Positions 18,723 through 28,225 of a stretch of 64,000 nt of DNA are shown in pieces. This DNA is from RPQJ01 sp963698735. GTDB lineage: Bacteria > Pseudomonadota > Gammaproteobacteria > Steroidobacterales > Steroidobacteraceae. Made by a program: the position numbers and the translations under genes. The stretch lies in NCBI GenBank assembly GCA_963698735.1, contig CAVOSA010000032.1, positions 62,001 to 126,000 on the forward strand. The letters run 5' to 3'. Under the pieces are notes generated by a model, which was given only the letters and a program-made list of their open reading frames with translations, had not been told where the DNA came from and did no database searches. Within the stretch, counting starts at the first letter, position 1, and each line of letters opens with the position of its first letter.

Positions 18723-19619
18723 TCAGCGCGCCCGCGGGAACCGCATCCGCGACGGCATGGCGCGAACGTAGTCCGGATAATCCGCAAGCACCCGGCACCC
18801 CTCGCCGGGGACCTGCTCGTAGTGCTCGTCCCAGGGCAATACGATCTCAAGCTGCTCTCCAGCTTCGATCATCTTGGGCAGGATCGGCGGCACGGCCCGT
18901 GCCCGCTCGGCTGCCAGCATCTCGGTCAGTCCGCCATGCCGCGCATGACTGCGCCAGAGATCCTGCAGGGTCGCGCGGGTCGGCGGTGCCATTCGCATTT
19001 CACCGCTCTCGAGATGGGTGCGGACGTCTTCTTCCGTGAGCCATGCGTGGTGGGTGAGTTCGCCGAGATCGACGCTCGCTTCCTGGCCTGCGGGAACGGG
19101 CAGCGCGAAGAATCGGGTGTCGAAGCGCTTCTTCTCGAACGACGGCGTTATCCAGTGCGACCAGTAGACGAGACGCTCGACGTCGAGGACCAGGTCTTCG
19201 TCGACGAGCAGGCGCACGAACGCAGCGGCATCGGCCGAGGCCTCCACCCGCCGCGCACTTACCCGCGCGAACCGTTCGGCCTCCGTGCGCTCGGCTCCCT
19301 CGCGAGTTCGCGCGAGCAGCACGCCCGATTCCTCGAAGGTCTCCCGGCACGCAGCCATCAGCAACCCGCGAGCGGTCTCGATGTCGATGGGTTCACCGCC
19401 CGCGCCCAGCATGCGCAAGGCGGTGTCGGCGATCGAGGCCTGGTCGGCCCGCGCAGCGAGCTCGGGCGAGAGATCCGAAGGCTCCATGCGGCCGCCGGGG
19501 AACACCCACAGCCCGCCCATGAAGGAAAGGCTGGCCGCGCGCTTGGTCAGCAGCACCTGCAGGCCTGCGTCGCACTCGCGCAGGAGCAGCACCGTTGCAG
19601 CGTGCGGAATCGAGGTCAC
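18723..19619 (-). CDS. Nudix hydrolase, NUDT7/NUDT19-like
   Basis: A 298-residue Nudix protein, longer than typical MutT enzymes. The Nudix box is seen around residues 80-105, ending in RETFEESGVLL, with the preceding GGLWVFPGGR substrate loop. After it come about 100 residues with YWSHWITPSFEKKRFDTRFF, a layout found in NUDT19/NUDT7-like CoA diphosphatases. It therefore probably cleaves CoA derivatives or a nucleoside diphosphate linked to X. GTG 19619 is used as start: it is 11 bases after the upstream oxidoreductase stop and begins directly before the core. The two genes form a leftward pair. The start is moderately uncertain. Confidence 0.82.
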   Translation of the reverse strand: MTSIPHAATVLLLRECDAGLQVLLTKRAASLSFMGGLWVFPGGRMEPSDLSPELAARADQASIADTALRMLGAGGEPIDIETARGLLMAACRETFEESGVLLARTREGAERTEAERFARVSARRVEASADAAAFVRLLVDEDLVLDVERLVYWSHWITPSFEKKRFDTRFFALPVPAGQEASVDLGELTHHAWLTEEDVRTHLESGEMRMAPPTRATLQDLWRSHARHGGLTEMLAAERARAVPPILPKMIEAGEQLEIVLPWDEHYEQVPGEGCRVLADYPDYVRAMPSRMRFPRAR

Positions 19620-19630
19620 CGACCAGGAAC

Positions 19631-20641
19631 TCAGATGAGCTTGACCAGCTGCTTGCCGAAATTCTTGCCGCGAAGCATGCCGATGAAAGCCTCCGGTGCG
19701 GCAGCCAGGCCGTCCGCGATCGATTCGCGGTACTTGATCTTGCCGGTCGCGACGGCTTGTCCCAGTTCGGCGAGCGCTTTCGGCCACAAGTCGAGGTGCT
19801 CCGACACAATGAAGCCGCGTACCGTGAGGCGGCTGACCAGCAGCGCCCGCGTGTTGTGGATCGAGATGTCCCCGCCCTCATAGCCGGCGATCAGGCCGCA
19901 GAGCGCAATCCGGCCGAATGCGTTCATGCGGGCCAGCGCTGCGTCGAGGCACACGCCGCCGACGTTTTCGAATACGGCGTCGATGCCGTTCGGGGCGGCC
20001 TCCTTGAGCGCCGCACCCATCGAGCGGACGTCGTTGAGTTCGCGGTGGTCGAGGCAGGCGTCGAAGCCCAGTTCGTCACGCACGTACGCGCACTTCTCCG
20101 GGCCGCCGGCGATGCCGATTGCACGGCAGCCCGACATCTTCGCCAGCTGGCCGACGACCGAGCCCACCGCGCCGCTCGCCGCGGAGACCAGTACGGTTTC
20201 GCCGGCCTTCGGCTTGCAGATCTCGCGCAGCCCGTACCACGCGGTCACGCCCGGCATGCCGACGGGACCGAGAAAGGCCGAGAGCGGTACGTGCGTCGTG
20301 TCGACCTTGTTGAGCATCGTGCCGTCGGACAGGCCGTACTCCTGCCAGCCGAACTGGCCCACGACCGCGTCGCCCGGCGCAAATTTTGGATGGTTGGATG
20401 CCTCGACGATGCCCGCCGTGCCGCCGATCATCGTGTCGCCGATGGCCTGTGGCGCGGCGTACGACTTCGAGTCATCCATGCGGCCGCGCATGTAGGGGTC
20501 GAGCGAGAGGTAGTGGTTGCGCACCAGCACCTGGCCGGGCCCCATGGTGGGAACGGGCACGCTCTCCAGGCGAAAGTTGTCGGGCGTTACGTTGCCGCGG
20601 GGGCGGCTGGCTAGAACGATGCGCTGGCAGGTCTGGGTCAT
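19631..20641 (-). CDS. NADP-dependent oxidoreductase, CurA/leukotriene B4 dehydrogenase type
   Basis: A 336-residue medium-chain reductase of the zinc-free LTB4DH/CurA group, which reduces alpha,beta-unsaturated carbonyls with NADPH. Signatures are the N-terminal LSLDPYMRGRM, MPGVTAWYGL, and the nucleotide-binding VSAASGAVGSVVGQLAK. It ends in GKNFGKQLVKLI. ATG 20641 is selected because the family begins there and GAGGGAG stands just upstream. The frame happens to stay open further upstream through the broken immunity-like gene, giving a spurious 461-codon fusion. It is transcribed together with the Nudix gene. Confidence 0.9.
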   Translation of the reverse strand: MTQTCQRIVLASRPRGNVTPDNFRLESVPVPTMGPGQVLVRNHYLSLDPYMRGRMDDSKSYAAPQAIGDTMIGGTAGIVEASNHPKFAPGDAVVGQFGWQEYGLSDGTMLNKVDTTHVPLSAFLGPVGMPGVTAWYGLREICKPKAGETVLVSAASGAVGSVVGQLAKMSGCRAIGIAGGPEKCAYVRDELGFDACLDHRELNDVRSMGAALKEAAPNGIDAVFENVGGVCLDAALARMNAFGRIALCGLIAGYEGGDISIHNTRALLVSRLTVRGFIVSEHLDLWPKALAELGQAVATGKIKYRESIADGLAAAPEAFIGMLRGKNFGKQLVKLI

Positions 20642-20718
20642 GGCGGACGGTGCTCCCTCGTGCGAAGTGCCATCTTCGCACGGGGAGACGTCCGGTGTCC
20701 GGTGGGGTCGAAGTTGAT

Positions 20719-21016
20719 TCAAGAAATCGTGAGGCTGCCGATCGCTGCAAATGCTGGAACATGATCCTCGGTGAGGAGCGAGATGTTTGCCGGGACCGTT
20801 GTGCATTGCTCGTGCAAACTCTCGCCCCACATGTCGAACGGAGACTTCGGCTCGCACAATGACCGCCTTGTTTATCGTCAGAGGTTTGTCAAAGCGCAAC
20901 GTCGCCGAATCAGGAGTCCAGCTTTCCACGATTACCGCCAAGGGTTCGCATCCTACGATTGCGGCGAGTTCCCATGGGTCCGACACCGTGAGCGAGCCGC
21001 GACTATTACTTGTCAT
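20719..21016 (-). pseudogene. Immunity-like gene of the RHS toxin, one-base frameshift
   Basis: A small gene starting at ATG 21016, whose ATGA overlaps the stop of the RHS toxin gene. It reads VSDPWELAAIVGCEPL, then LRFDKPLTINKAVIVRAEV, then SVRHVG. In frame it then runs into meaningless sequence, but one base over it continues as ESLHEQCTTVPANISLL and AAIGSLTIS followed by TGA at 20719. Removing one base of the CCCC run at 20825-20828 restores a 98-residue protein. The layout (short, overlapping a toxin's 3' end) and the xSDPWEL...RH.G style resemble small beta-rich immunity proteins. Function is inferred from position; the frameshift may be real or a homopolymer error. Confidence 0.7.
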
Positions 21017-24000
21017 AGTTCGTCAACCTTGATGATTCGAACCTTAACTTCCCCGACGGCGGTTCTTTCCGATCCGCCACCGCGCAAGACGGTGCCGTCA
21101 GGCAATCGCAATGGCGCGACTTTTGCGGGAGACGAGAATACCCCTCCACGCACTTCGAGAGTTGCCCTGACCTCTGGCTGCGTAGGCAGTGCCAGTCGCT
21201 GCCGCGCGCGCGAGCCAGAGGCATTCACGGCATCGCTGACGTAGTGCGTTCCTGCCCGGCCGCCTCGGAGCAATCCCGTCTGCAAGGTGGCGTCCAGTTC
21301 TGCACGTGACATGGCTCGTTGAACGACTTCAACGCCCATGGTGTCTGCGCGGTACATGCTCTTCGCCGCCCGCCGCAACGCCTTTGTCGGGGCCAGGATG
21401 GACTGGCAGGGCTTCGCAACGTCGCAGACTGTGAAACCGACATAGACGATGGCGGTCGCATAGTCGCCGCGCTTCGCCGACGAATAAGCGTCCCTGGCGT
21501 CGTACACAGGCGACAGGATCAGCACGTCGACCGCGTTCACCCCGAGGTCGATGAAAAGCTGCCTCAGGTTCTCGGCGGCATACTCGCCTTCGATGGTCGA
21601 CTCCGCCCAGGTCGAAGTCGCCGGACCACCTGCGCCCATGCCAGGGGCGCCCGCGTAAAGGATCGTGCCGCCACAGGTCGGTGAGAACGTGCCGGCGCCG
21701 CACAGCGGTGCGCCGCTCTGCGCTGACCAACCGGGAAGGGCGGTCGCAGGAGGTGGCGGCGCTCCCGAGCGATTAAACAGGCTGTAGACCAGCGAGCCCG
21801 CGACCGAGTCGACCAGGAATTTCGCCACGAAGATCGAAGCGCAGCCGTCGACACAGTAGCCCGTAGGATCCGTCGCATTCAGCGGCCGGTTGCCGACGTA
21901 CGCGTACGGATTCACCGACTGGCTGTCGCCGAGGCCGGCAATCACCGGGTCTGCCGACAGGAAGCGGCCAAGCATCGGGTCAAACACGCGGCCGTTCATG
22001 TGCACGAGGCCGACGTTGTCGAGCATCTCGTGCCCGGTGTAACCCTGCCGCGTGGTGTTCGCGATCCCGAGCCAGTCCGGCGCGGTCGATGCGCTCCAGT
22101 TGGTACCGCGGCGCGAGCCGAACGGCGAGAAGCTGGCCCTGGCGACGGTCGCCCCCGTCCCGTCCAGCAGCGTGTCGCTGCTGCCGAGGTGATCCGGCAA
22201 CACGTAGGTCGTCGACGAACTGCCGTCCGAATTGCGCGACACGACGACCGTGGAGCCGCCCGGCGTCGGCACGTAGTGACGCCAGTAGGTCAGTCCGGTC
22301 GAAGTCGTCGATTCCTTCTCGAGCAGGCTGCCGACGTAATGCGTCGTCTCGGTGCCGTTCTGGTAGCCGGCGACCTGTCGCCAGCGCTCGCGGTCGGGGC
22401 CGTACGCGAACTGCGCCTGGAAGCCAGGCTTGCGCAGGGTCGTGGGCAGGTTGTACGAGGCCCACTCCTGGCTCAGCCCATTGCGCGTCGCAAGATTCCC
22501 GTTGCCGTCGTAGGTGAACAAGTCATTGCCGGCGCCCGTCACCGCGTGCGGCCTGGCGGAGTCGCTGTAGCTGTAACTGCCTACGTCCGACTTGCTGGTG
22601 ATGTTGCCAGAGGCGTCGTAGGCCACGGCAAGGTTCATCCCGCCGCCCATCATCGAGCGTGTGAGGCGATCGATGCCGTCGTAAGTGAACAACTCGGTCA
22701 GGTTCTGGTTCAGGTCGCGCCGTTGCTGCAGGTTGCCGGCGGCGTCCCACTGGTAGGCGAGGTTCTGCCGATTGCTGCCGGTGCCGGCTGTGCCGGCCTG
22801 GAGGGCCGTCAACCTTTGTGTCGCGGCATCATAGGTTGACGTGCGCGAGACGACTCCGCCAAGCGCTTCCTGCGTCGGTGCACCGAAGTCGTTCGCTGCG
22901 CCAAGGGTCCACAACGTGCGAGCCTGCGGCTGAGTGACGTCGTCAATTCGCGACGGCACGCCGAAGCTGTAGGCATAGCGAATCTTGAACCGGCTGCCGG
23001 ACTGGCCGACAGGCACCGGGCTCGACGGATACGTGAACGTGTCGACGTCCCCGGTCGCGTTGTACGTGTAGTCGTACTGGTAGCTCTGGTCGGTCGTGAT
23101 CGTCCGCGAACTGATGCGGCCGACGTTGTCGTAGCTGCGTGATTCGGCGTAGCCAAAGCCCGATTTTGCCTGCAGCCGGCCGATGTCCCGCGCGGCCGCC
23201 GACGTACCCCACGTCCATGTGCTCGCGCCTTCGGGGTCGGTCCGCGTAATGAGCCGGCCCAGAGCATCGTAGGTCGCGAAATGTGCCTGGCCCTTGCCGT
23301 CCGTCCAGCCGCCGAGCTCGCCAAGTGAGTTGTACGAGTAGGTCCACGAGCCGGCATCGGCATCGGACCACTGGATGCGGAAGCCGCGCACGTTGTAGGT
23401 GCCGGTGGAAACGGCGCCGCCCGCATCCTGGATGCGGCTCAGGTTGCCGAACGAATCGTAGTCGTAGCGCGTCGTGCCGCCAGGGGCGGGATCGACGGTA
23501 CGGCGCAGCCTGCCGCCGACGTCCGTGATTCGCGAATGCGTGCGTCCCAGGGAATCGGTGATGCTGGTCGTGCGCCCCGAGTACCCAAGCGTGACGCTCC
23601 GCACGTTGGCGCCGTTCGCGTCGGAGTCGCGTTCGCTGGTCAGGCGTCCGAGCGGGTCGAAAGTCCGGGTCGTCTGCCCATTGAGCACGGTCGAATACGG
23701 GCGCGATTCCCGGACAGGGCGCCCAAGCGCGTCGTAGGCGTAGGTGCGTTGCAGCCACTTGCCGAGCGCGCCGTGAGCCCCTTCCGCCTTCAATCGCTCG
23801 AGGCCGTCGTAGAACGACTGATACTCGCGGACCAGCGTGCCGTCGGCTCCGTAGCGGCGGTCGTACACGGCGAAGCGCAGGTCGCTCATGCCCCAGCACG
23901 GACCTGCGCCGCACGACTGGTACTCCCACGTCGTCCGAGTTCCGTCGCTTGCCGTCTCGCTCGAGCGGCGCCCGAACTCGTCGTGCGTCCACGTCGTCGA

Positions 24001-27000
24001 CAAGCCGTTGGCATCGGTTGCGCGCGTCGGCACGCCGAAGTCGTAGCGCCAGGTGTAGCTGGTCGTCTGTGCAAGCGCGTTGGTCACCGTTTCCGGCAGC
24101 TGGCAACGGACGCCGTAGTTGAAGCCGGTCGTGCGCGCCGTCATCGGCGTGCCTTTCGGGTGGGAGCCGACGACCTGGATCGAGTTCAGGTTGCCGCAAT
24201 CGTCGAATCCAAAGGTGGAGACGACCCTGAGGGCCGGCACGCCCGGTTCCACCACCTGTCGCGTGATCCGGCACGCGACCGTGTCGGCGACGTAAGTCGT
24301 CGCGCGCGTCATTGCCACCTTCTCGGGCGCGGTGTTCGTCACGGTGCTGGACACCGGCAGTCCCAGGCACCAGTTGCCGGACGTGTCGTTGGCGTAGCTG
24401 AAGCTGGCGGTCGAGCGCCAGGCGCTTCCATAGGTCGCGGAACCGGGATCGGTATCCCAGACGTGGGTCTGCACCAGCGTCGGATTGCCGTAGCCGTCGC
24501 CATAGGTGAAGGCATTGGTGGTTTCAGTGATCACCGTGCCGTTCAAGGCGCCGCCGTACTCGAAGCGCTGGTCAGTGGTCGAGGCAACGAGCGGAAACAC
24601 CCGTTGCTCGCTGCCGTATCCGCCGGTCGCCTGCGCAGCGAGGTCGGCCGTCCACTGGCTCACGCGTGTCCGGCCGTCGGCCTGGAAGACAGTCCGTTGG
24701 GTGTGCATTCCGGTGTGGGGAAATGCGCGCGCCACGTAATCGAACGTGATCAGCCCGTTGCGCGAGTCCTCGATGCGCTGCGTGGCAAAGCCCTGGAAGC
24801 CGCGGCCCTGCAGGTGCACGACTGCGCCGGAATACGAGAGCTGGTTGCGGTAGGTGCCACCGAGTCCATCGCTCGCGTTGAATTCACTGACGACATACAG
24901 CGGGCCCTGGAAGTCCGCGGCCGGAAATACGGCATCGCTTAGTTTCGTGTAGCTGCCGCGCGCTATCGAGACATACGCCGGGCTCTGGCGCATGCCGAAG
25001 CCGTCGCTGAAGGTCGTGGCCAGATCGGCGGCTGCTGCGGGACCGGCATGCAGGTGGTAGCGCAGCCGGTTGCCGTGGCTGCCGTCGCGATAGGCGAGGT
25101 CCGTCAGTCCGTCGCCGTCGGCGTCGAGGTCGAACCATGCTGTGGACGCAGGCGCAGCGATGCCAGTGCTGAGGGGCGCGCCTGCGCCTTCTCCGGTGGA
25201 TGGCACCACGAACCACTGGCGGGTGGCCGCGTCGACGTAGAGGAGGTCGGTCCGGCCGTCGCCGTTCCAGTCGGCGGGCAGCGCCGTGTACAGCGTGCTG
25301 CCGGTTGCAGGTGTGGCACCGGTCGCCAGCTCCACCAGGGCGCCGGCGCAGTTCGAGACGAATACGCTGTGGACCTGGACGATGTCCGAGCAGCCGTCGG
25401 CGTTCCAGTCACCCATGGTGACCATGGATTCCTGCCACAATTGCCGTTCCGTGCCGAGCGTGAATGCGTTGCCGAAGCCGTTCGACAGCAACGGCGTGGC
25501 GAAGAACCTTGGATTGCGTTCCGACTTGTTGAAGGTCAGCGCGACGATGTCGGCACGGCCGTCGCCATTGAGGTCGGCGACGCGCAAGTTGTCCCAGGCT
25601 ATGGTTTGCCGGATGCCCGGCACCGTCCAGACAGGCTGCGACGTCGGTGCGAACGCCACCGTGAATGAGTTGCTGCCTGGCGTGCCGACATTGCGGCGCA
25701 CGCTGATCGTCGGGGTAGTGCCGGCTCCGGCCTGGGATACGAGGTCGGCGAGTCCGTCGCCGTCGAAATCGGCGGCACCGTATTCGCCGCCAGGTACCAG
25801 GCCCGTGCTGGCCACCGAGAAGCCGGCATTGGTGTACCCGGCCACGTGCCAGTAGCCGTTCTGGACCACGAGGAATTGCGTGCGGCCGTTGCCCGCGAAC
25901 AGTCCTGGAATGATCCTGGGCGACGTGTCGGTGACGAGGCCAGTATCGAGTGGCGCCGCGAAGCCTGCGGGTGTGCCGAGCAGGATGCGCCAGCTCAGCC
26001 GGCCGCTGCCGGCGTCGACCGGGTACAGGAGGTCGGTGACGCCGTCGCCGTTCAGTTCGAGCGGCATTGGTGCCTTGCTGGCGGCCGCAACGACTCCCGT
26101 GTCCGTCATGGGCTGCCAGCCGCTGGCGCCGTTCTGGTAGGTGATCGTCGTTGGACGCAGGCAGCTCGCTGCGGCGCACTCCTGGATGCTGCCGAGCCGC
26201 AACCGGCCGGAGACGGGCGCGCTTTCGTACGTCAGCGCATACGACTTGATCGGAGTTGCGGTGCCGATCGCCTGGATCGAGATCCGGTCGAGCTTGTACG
26301 GCTCGCGCACGACATTGCCCGCCAGGTAGCCTGTCGGCACGTCGCTGGCCGGCCGTGCGGAGTAGGCGAAATCGACCCGGTAGAACGGGCCTGCACCGGT
26401 TGCCGTCGTCGGATACGCGATGGAAGCGATGCGTTGCGTGCCGTTGCTGTACGAACCTGACTGGGCGTCGTTGGCATAGGTGAGCGCAATGGAGTTGCCG
26501 GTGCCGATGCCCGCACGGTCACGCACGCGCGACAGCGCCCACGCGCGAACGGTGCCCGAGTTACCCGCGAACACGCGCGAGTCGGCGGTGGTGCCGTACT
26601 CGTAGATGAGGCCGTTGCGGGTCGTGACGACGAAGGATGCTGGACCGTTGCCGGCACTTCCGCTCGCAACGATGCGTGAAAACGTCTCGACCTCCGTTGC
26701 GTACACGGCGCCTGCCGTGCCGTGCGAGCCGCTGACCAGCTTCAGCTGCTGGCCGTCGAGGCAGTAACGGTCGGCCAGGGTGTTGGTGACGCCGGCGGCG
26801 GCGCCGTCCTGCACCCAGGTGCGGTTACAGCGCGCAATCGTCGACAGTCCGGACAACGACCAGCCCACGCCCAGCGTGCCGTTGCCGCTGCGACTGCCGT
26901 AGACGAGCGCGAGGTCGAGGCCGACTTCGCCGACGCCCGGCGGCGTCCAGAGCGGAATGCGATACGAGGCTGCCCCGGACTGCGACACGCCAAACGTGCC

Positions 27001-27204
27001 CGGCGTCCGCCCGGCGGCGGCTGCGTCGCCGGCGCCACTCGTGGCGTTGTACGCGGAACCACCGATGGTGCTGGTGCCGGAGATTGAGCCTGGGGCGCCT
27101 GCGGCGCCGGCTCCGGACAGTGCCGTCAACGTGGCCGCCAGGACCGCGGTGCAAATCGAGCGGCTGCGCCGCGCCAGCCTGTGCATCCATGCCGTTTTCC
27201 ACAT
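21013..27204 (-). CDS. Secreted SpvB/FG-GAP/RHS-repeat polymorphic toxin
   Basis: A 2063-residue protein. A Sec signal peptide (about 1-36) is followed by an SpvB/TcdB-like N-terminal domain (about 65-330, with YRIPLWTPPGVGEVGL and LGVGWSLSGLSTI). FG-GAP/VCBS-type repeats follow (about 380-800, with DFDGDGLADL, DLNGDGRADI, DWNADGCSDI, DWNGDGRTDL), then YD/RHS repeats (about 1000-1680) and the RHS core (about 1680-1783, GRFLSADP and NPYAYVGNRPLNATDPTG). The last 280 residues vary freely: a linker, a pre-toxin stretch (SPVYDARDAYSSAKRGDYA) and a terminal domain of about 105 residues. ATG 27204 has GGGAG upstream. No PAAR domain or VgrG is nearby, so type VI delivery is unlikely. The downstream immunity-like gene overlaps its stop codon. 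Confidence 0.9.
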   Translation of the reverse strand: MWKTAWMHRLARRSRSICTAVLAATLTALSGAGAAGAPGSISGTSTIGGSAYNATSGAGDAAAAGRTPGTFGVSQSGAASYRIPLWTPPGVGEVGLDLALVYGSRSGNGTLGVGWSLSGLSTIARCNRTWVQDGAAAGVTNTLADRYCLDGQQLKLVSGSHGTAGAVYATEVETFSRIVASGSAGNGPASFVVTTRNGLIYEYGTTADSRVFAGNSGTVRAWALSRVRDRAGIGTGNSIALTYANDAQSGSYSNGTQRIASIAYPTTATGAGPFYRVDFAYSARPASDVPTGYLAGNVVREPYKLDRISIQAIGTATPIKSYALTYESAPVSGRLRLGSIQECAAASCLRPTTITYQNGASGWQPMTDTGVVAAASKAPMPLELNGDGVTDLLYPVDAGSGRLSWRILLGTPAGFAAPLDTGLVTDTSPRIIPGLFAGNGRTQFLVVQNGYWHVAGYTNAGFSVASTGLVPGGEYGAADFDGDGLADLVSQAGAGTTPTISVRRNVGTPGSNSFTVAFAPTSQPVWTVPGIRQTIAWDNLRVADLNGDGRADIVALTFNKSERNPRFFATPLLSNGFGNAFTLGTERQLWQESMVTMGDWNADGCSDIVQVHSVFVSNCAGALVELATGATPATGSTLYTALPADWNGDGRTDLLYVDAATRQWFVVPSTGEGAGAPLSTGIAAPASTAWFDLDADGDGLTDLAYRDGSHGNRLRYHLHAGPAAAADLATTFSDGFGMRQSPAYVSIARGSYTKLSDAVFPAADFQGPLYVVSEFNASDGLGGTYRNQLSYSGAVVHLQGRGFQGFATQRIEDSRNGLITFDYVARAFPHTGMHTQRTVFQADGRTRVSQWTADLAAQATGGYGSEQRVFPLVASTTDQRFEYGGALNGTVITETTNAFTYGDGYGNPTLVQTHVWDTDPGSATYGSAWRSTASFSYANDTSGNWCLGLPVSSTVTNTAPEKVAMTRATTYVADTVACRITRQVVEPGVPALRVVSTFGFDDCGNLNSIQVVGSHPKGTPMTARTTGFNYGVRCQLPETVTNALAQTTSYTWRYDFGVPTRATDANGLSTTWTHDEFGRRSSETASDGTRTTWEYQSCGAGPCWGMSDLRFAVYDRRYGADGTLVREYQSFYDGLERLKAEGAHGALGKWLQRTYAYDALGRPVRESRPYSTVLNGQTTRTFDPLGRLTSERDSDANGANVRSVTLGYSGRTTSITDSLGRTHSRITDVGGRLRRTVDPAPGGTTRYDYDSFGNLSRIQDAGGAVSTGTYNVRGFRIQWSDADAGSWTYSYNSLGELGGWTDGKGQAHFATYDALGRLITRTDPEGASTWTWGTSAAARDIGRLQAKSGFGYAESRSYDNVGRISSRTITTDQSYQYDYTYNATGDVDTFTYPSSPVPVGQSGSRFKIRYAYSFGVPSRIDDVTQPQARTLWTLGAANDFGAPTQEALGGVVSRTSTYDAATQRLTALQAGTAGTGSNRQNLAYQWDAAGNLQQRRDLNQNLTELFTYDGIDRLTRSMMGGGMNLAVAYDASGNITSKSDVGSYSYSDSARPHAVTGAGNDLFTYDGNGNLATRNGLSQEWASYNLPTTLRKPGFQAQFAYGPDRERWRQVAGYQNGTETTHYVGSLLEKESTTSTGLTYWRHYVPTPGGSTVVVSRNSDGSSSTTYVLPDHLGSSDTLLDGTGATVARASFSPFGSRRGTNWSASTAPDWLGIANTTRQGYTGHEMLDNVGLVHMNGRVFDPMLGRFLSADPVIAGLGDSQSVNPYAYVGNRPLNATDPTGYCVDGCASIFVAKFLVDSVAGSLVYSLFNRSGAPPPPATALPGWSAQSGAPLCGAGTFSPTCGGTILYAGAPGMGAGGPATSTWAESTIEGEYAAENLRQLFIDLGVNAVDVLILSPVYDARDAYSSAKRGDYATAIVYVGFTVCDVAKPCQSILAPTKALRRAAKSMYRADTMGVEVVQRAMSRAELDATLQTGLLRGGRAGTHYVSDAVNASGSRARQRLALPTQPEVRATLEVRGGVFSSPAKVAPLRLPDGTVLRGGGSERTAVGEVKVRIIKVDEL

Positions 27205-27323
27205 CGCCGTCTCCCTGCTTGGCGGTTGCCCGGATAACGGTGACAAGTTGTCCGATGTCGTTGCCGCTGGAAACGCACATTTGGAACGGAGACGCGCAGA
27301 TTCTTGGCCGGTACACTGGGCGC

Positions 27324-28178
27324 ATGGAAAGCGCGAAGAAATCGACCATTGCCCTGGCCGTGCTGGTCTGCATCGGATTGGCGTCGTCGATCGCCGGTTG
27401 CCGTCTCGCTCCCGAATCGCAGGCCGGCGGCCGCGTCTCGACTTCGGCGCAGGCAGCCACCACGACGTCGGGCTATCTGCGGCCCGAGGAGCGGCCGGAT
27501 AGCGTGTCGCTGATCCCGCCGCCGCCCGCGCAGGGTTCTGCTGAATTCGCCCGTGACGAGCGGATCTACCGCGAGCTGCTGCCGCTCGAAGGCTCGTCGC
27601 GCTGGCGGATGGCGGCGGCCGATGCCAACCTGAAGTTTCCCGGCGCGCCGAACGCGTTCGCATGCACGCTCGGCGTCTCGATCACCCAGTCATCGACGCC
27701 GCACCTCTACACGCTGCTGCAGCGAACGATCATTGACGCCGGCCAGTCCACCTCTGCCGCGAAGCAGAAGTACAACCGCCAGCGTCCGTTCATGATCACC
27801 GGCGACGACACCTGCGTGCCAGAGGACGAGCAACTGCTGCGGTCCAATGCCGCGTATCCGTCCGGGCATTCTTCGCTCGGTTTCGTGTGGGGCGAAGTCC
27901 TGGCAGAAGTTGCCCCGGAACGTGCCGATGAGCTGCGGGCCCGCGGGTACCAGTTTTCGCAGAGTCGCGTCGTCTGTCGCGTGCATTGGCAGAGCGACGT
28001 CGATGCAGGGCGCAAGGTGGGCGCGGCCGTCGTCACACGCCTGCACCAGGATGTTGAATTCATGACGGATCTCGCCGCCGCCAGGGCCGAGGTCATCAAG
28101 GCGCGCGAAGGCGGGCAACCCGCAGGCCGTGACTGCGCCGCTGAAGCTGCGGCGTTCGGCGTCACCGCGGCGCGTTGA
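27324..28178 (+). CDS. Class A-type acid phosphatase (PAP2 superfamily), lipoprotein
   Basis: A 284-residue exported phosphatase. The signal ends in a lipobox-like SIAGC (Cys near residue 26), suggesting a lipoprotein. The three PAP2 motifs are present: KQKYNRQRP (Kx6RP), YPSGHSS (the PSGH motif) and SRVVCRVHWQSD (SRx5HxxxD). This is the layout of PhoN/AphA-like non-specific acid phosphatases that release phosphate from organic monoesters in the periplasm. ATG 27324 is preferred because the signal peptide begins there; it lies 119 bases from the divergent RHS toxin start. The S9 peptidase gene follows 47 bases downstream. Confidence 0.9.
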   Translation: MESAKKSTIALAVLVCIGLASSIAGCRLAPESQAGGRVSTSAQAATTTSGYLRPEERPDSVSLIPPPPAQGSAEFARDERIYRELLPLEGSSRWRMAAADANLKFPGAPNAFACTLGVSITQSSTPHLYTLLQRTIIDAGQSTSAAKQKYNRQRPFMITGDDTCVPEDEQLLRSNAAYPSGHSSLGFVWGEVLAEVAPERADELRARGYQFSQSRVVCRVHWQSDVDAGRKVGAAVVTRLHQDVEFMTDLAAARAEVIKAREGGQPAGRDCAAEAAAFGVTAAR

Positions 28179-28225
28179 CCCCGGCACAGGGCAAGTCGCC
28201 GCCGGTGCAGCGGAGAGTGAAGGCC

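Noticed and set aside
19631..21016. A 461-codon fusion of the immunity-like gene and the CurA-type oxidoreductase
   Set aside because: The join exists only because the immunity gene is out of frame; the oxidoreductase has its own ATG with a ribosome-binding site, and the immunity ending is found one frame over.
21013..27204. RHS region as a mobile element or prophage
   Set aside because: No integrase, terminase, tail genes, attachment repeats or IS ends are visible around it.
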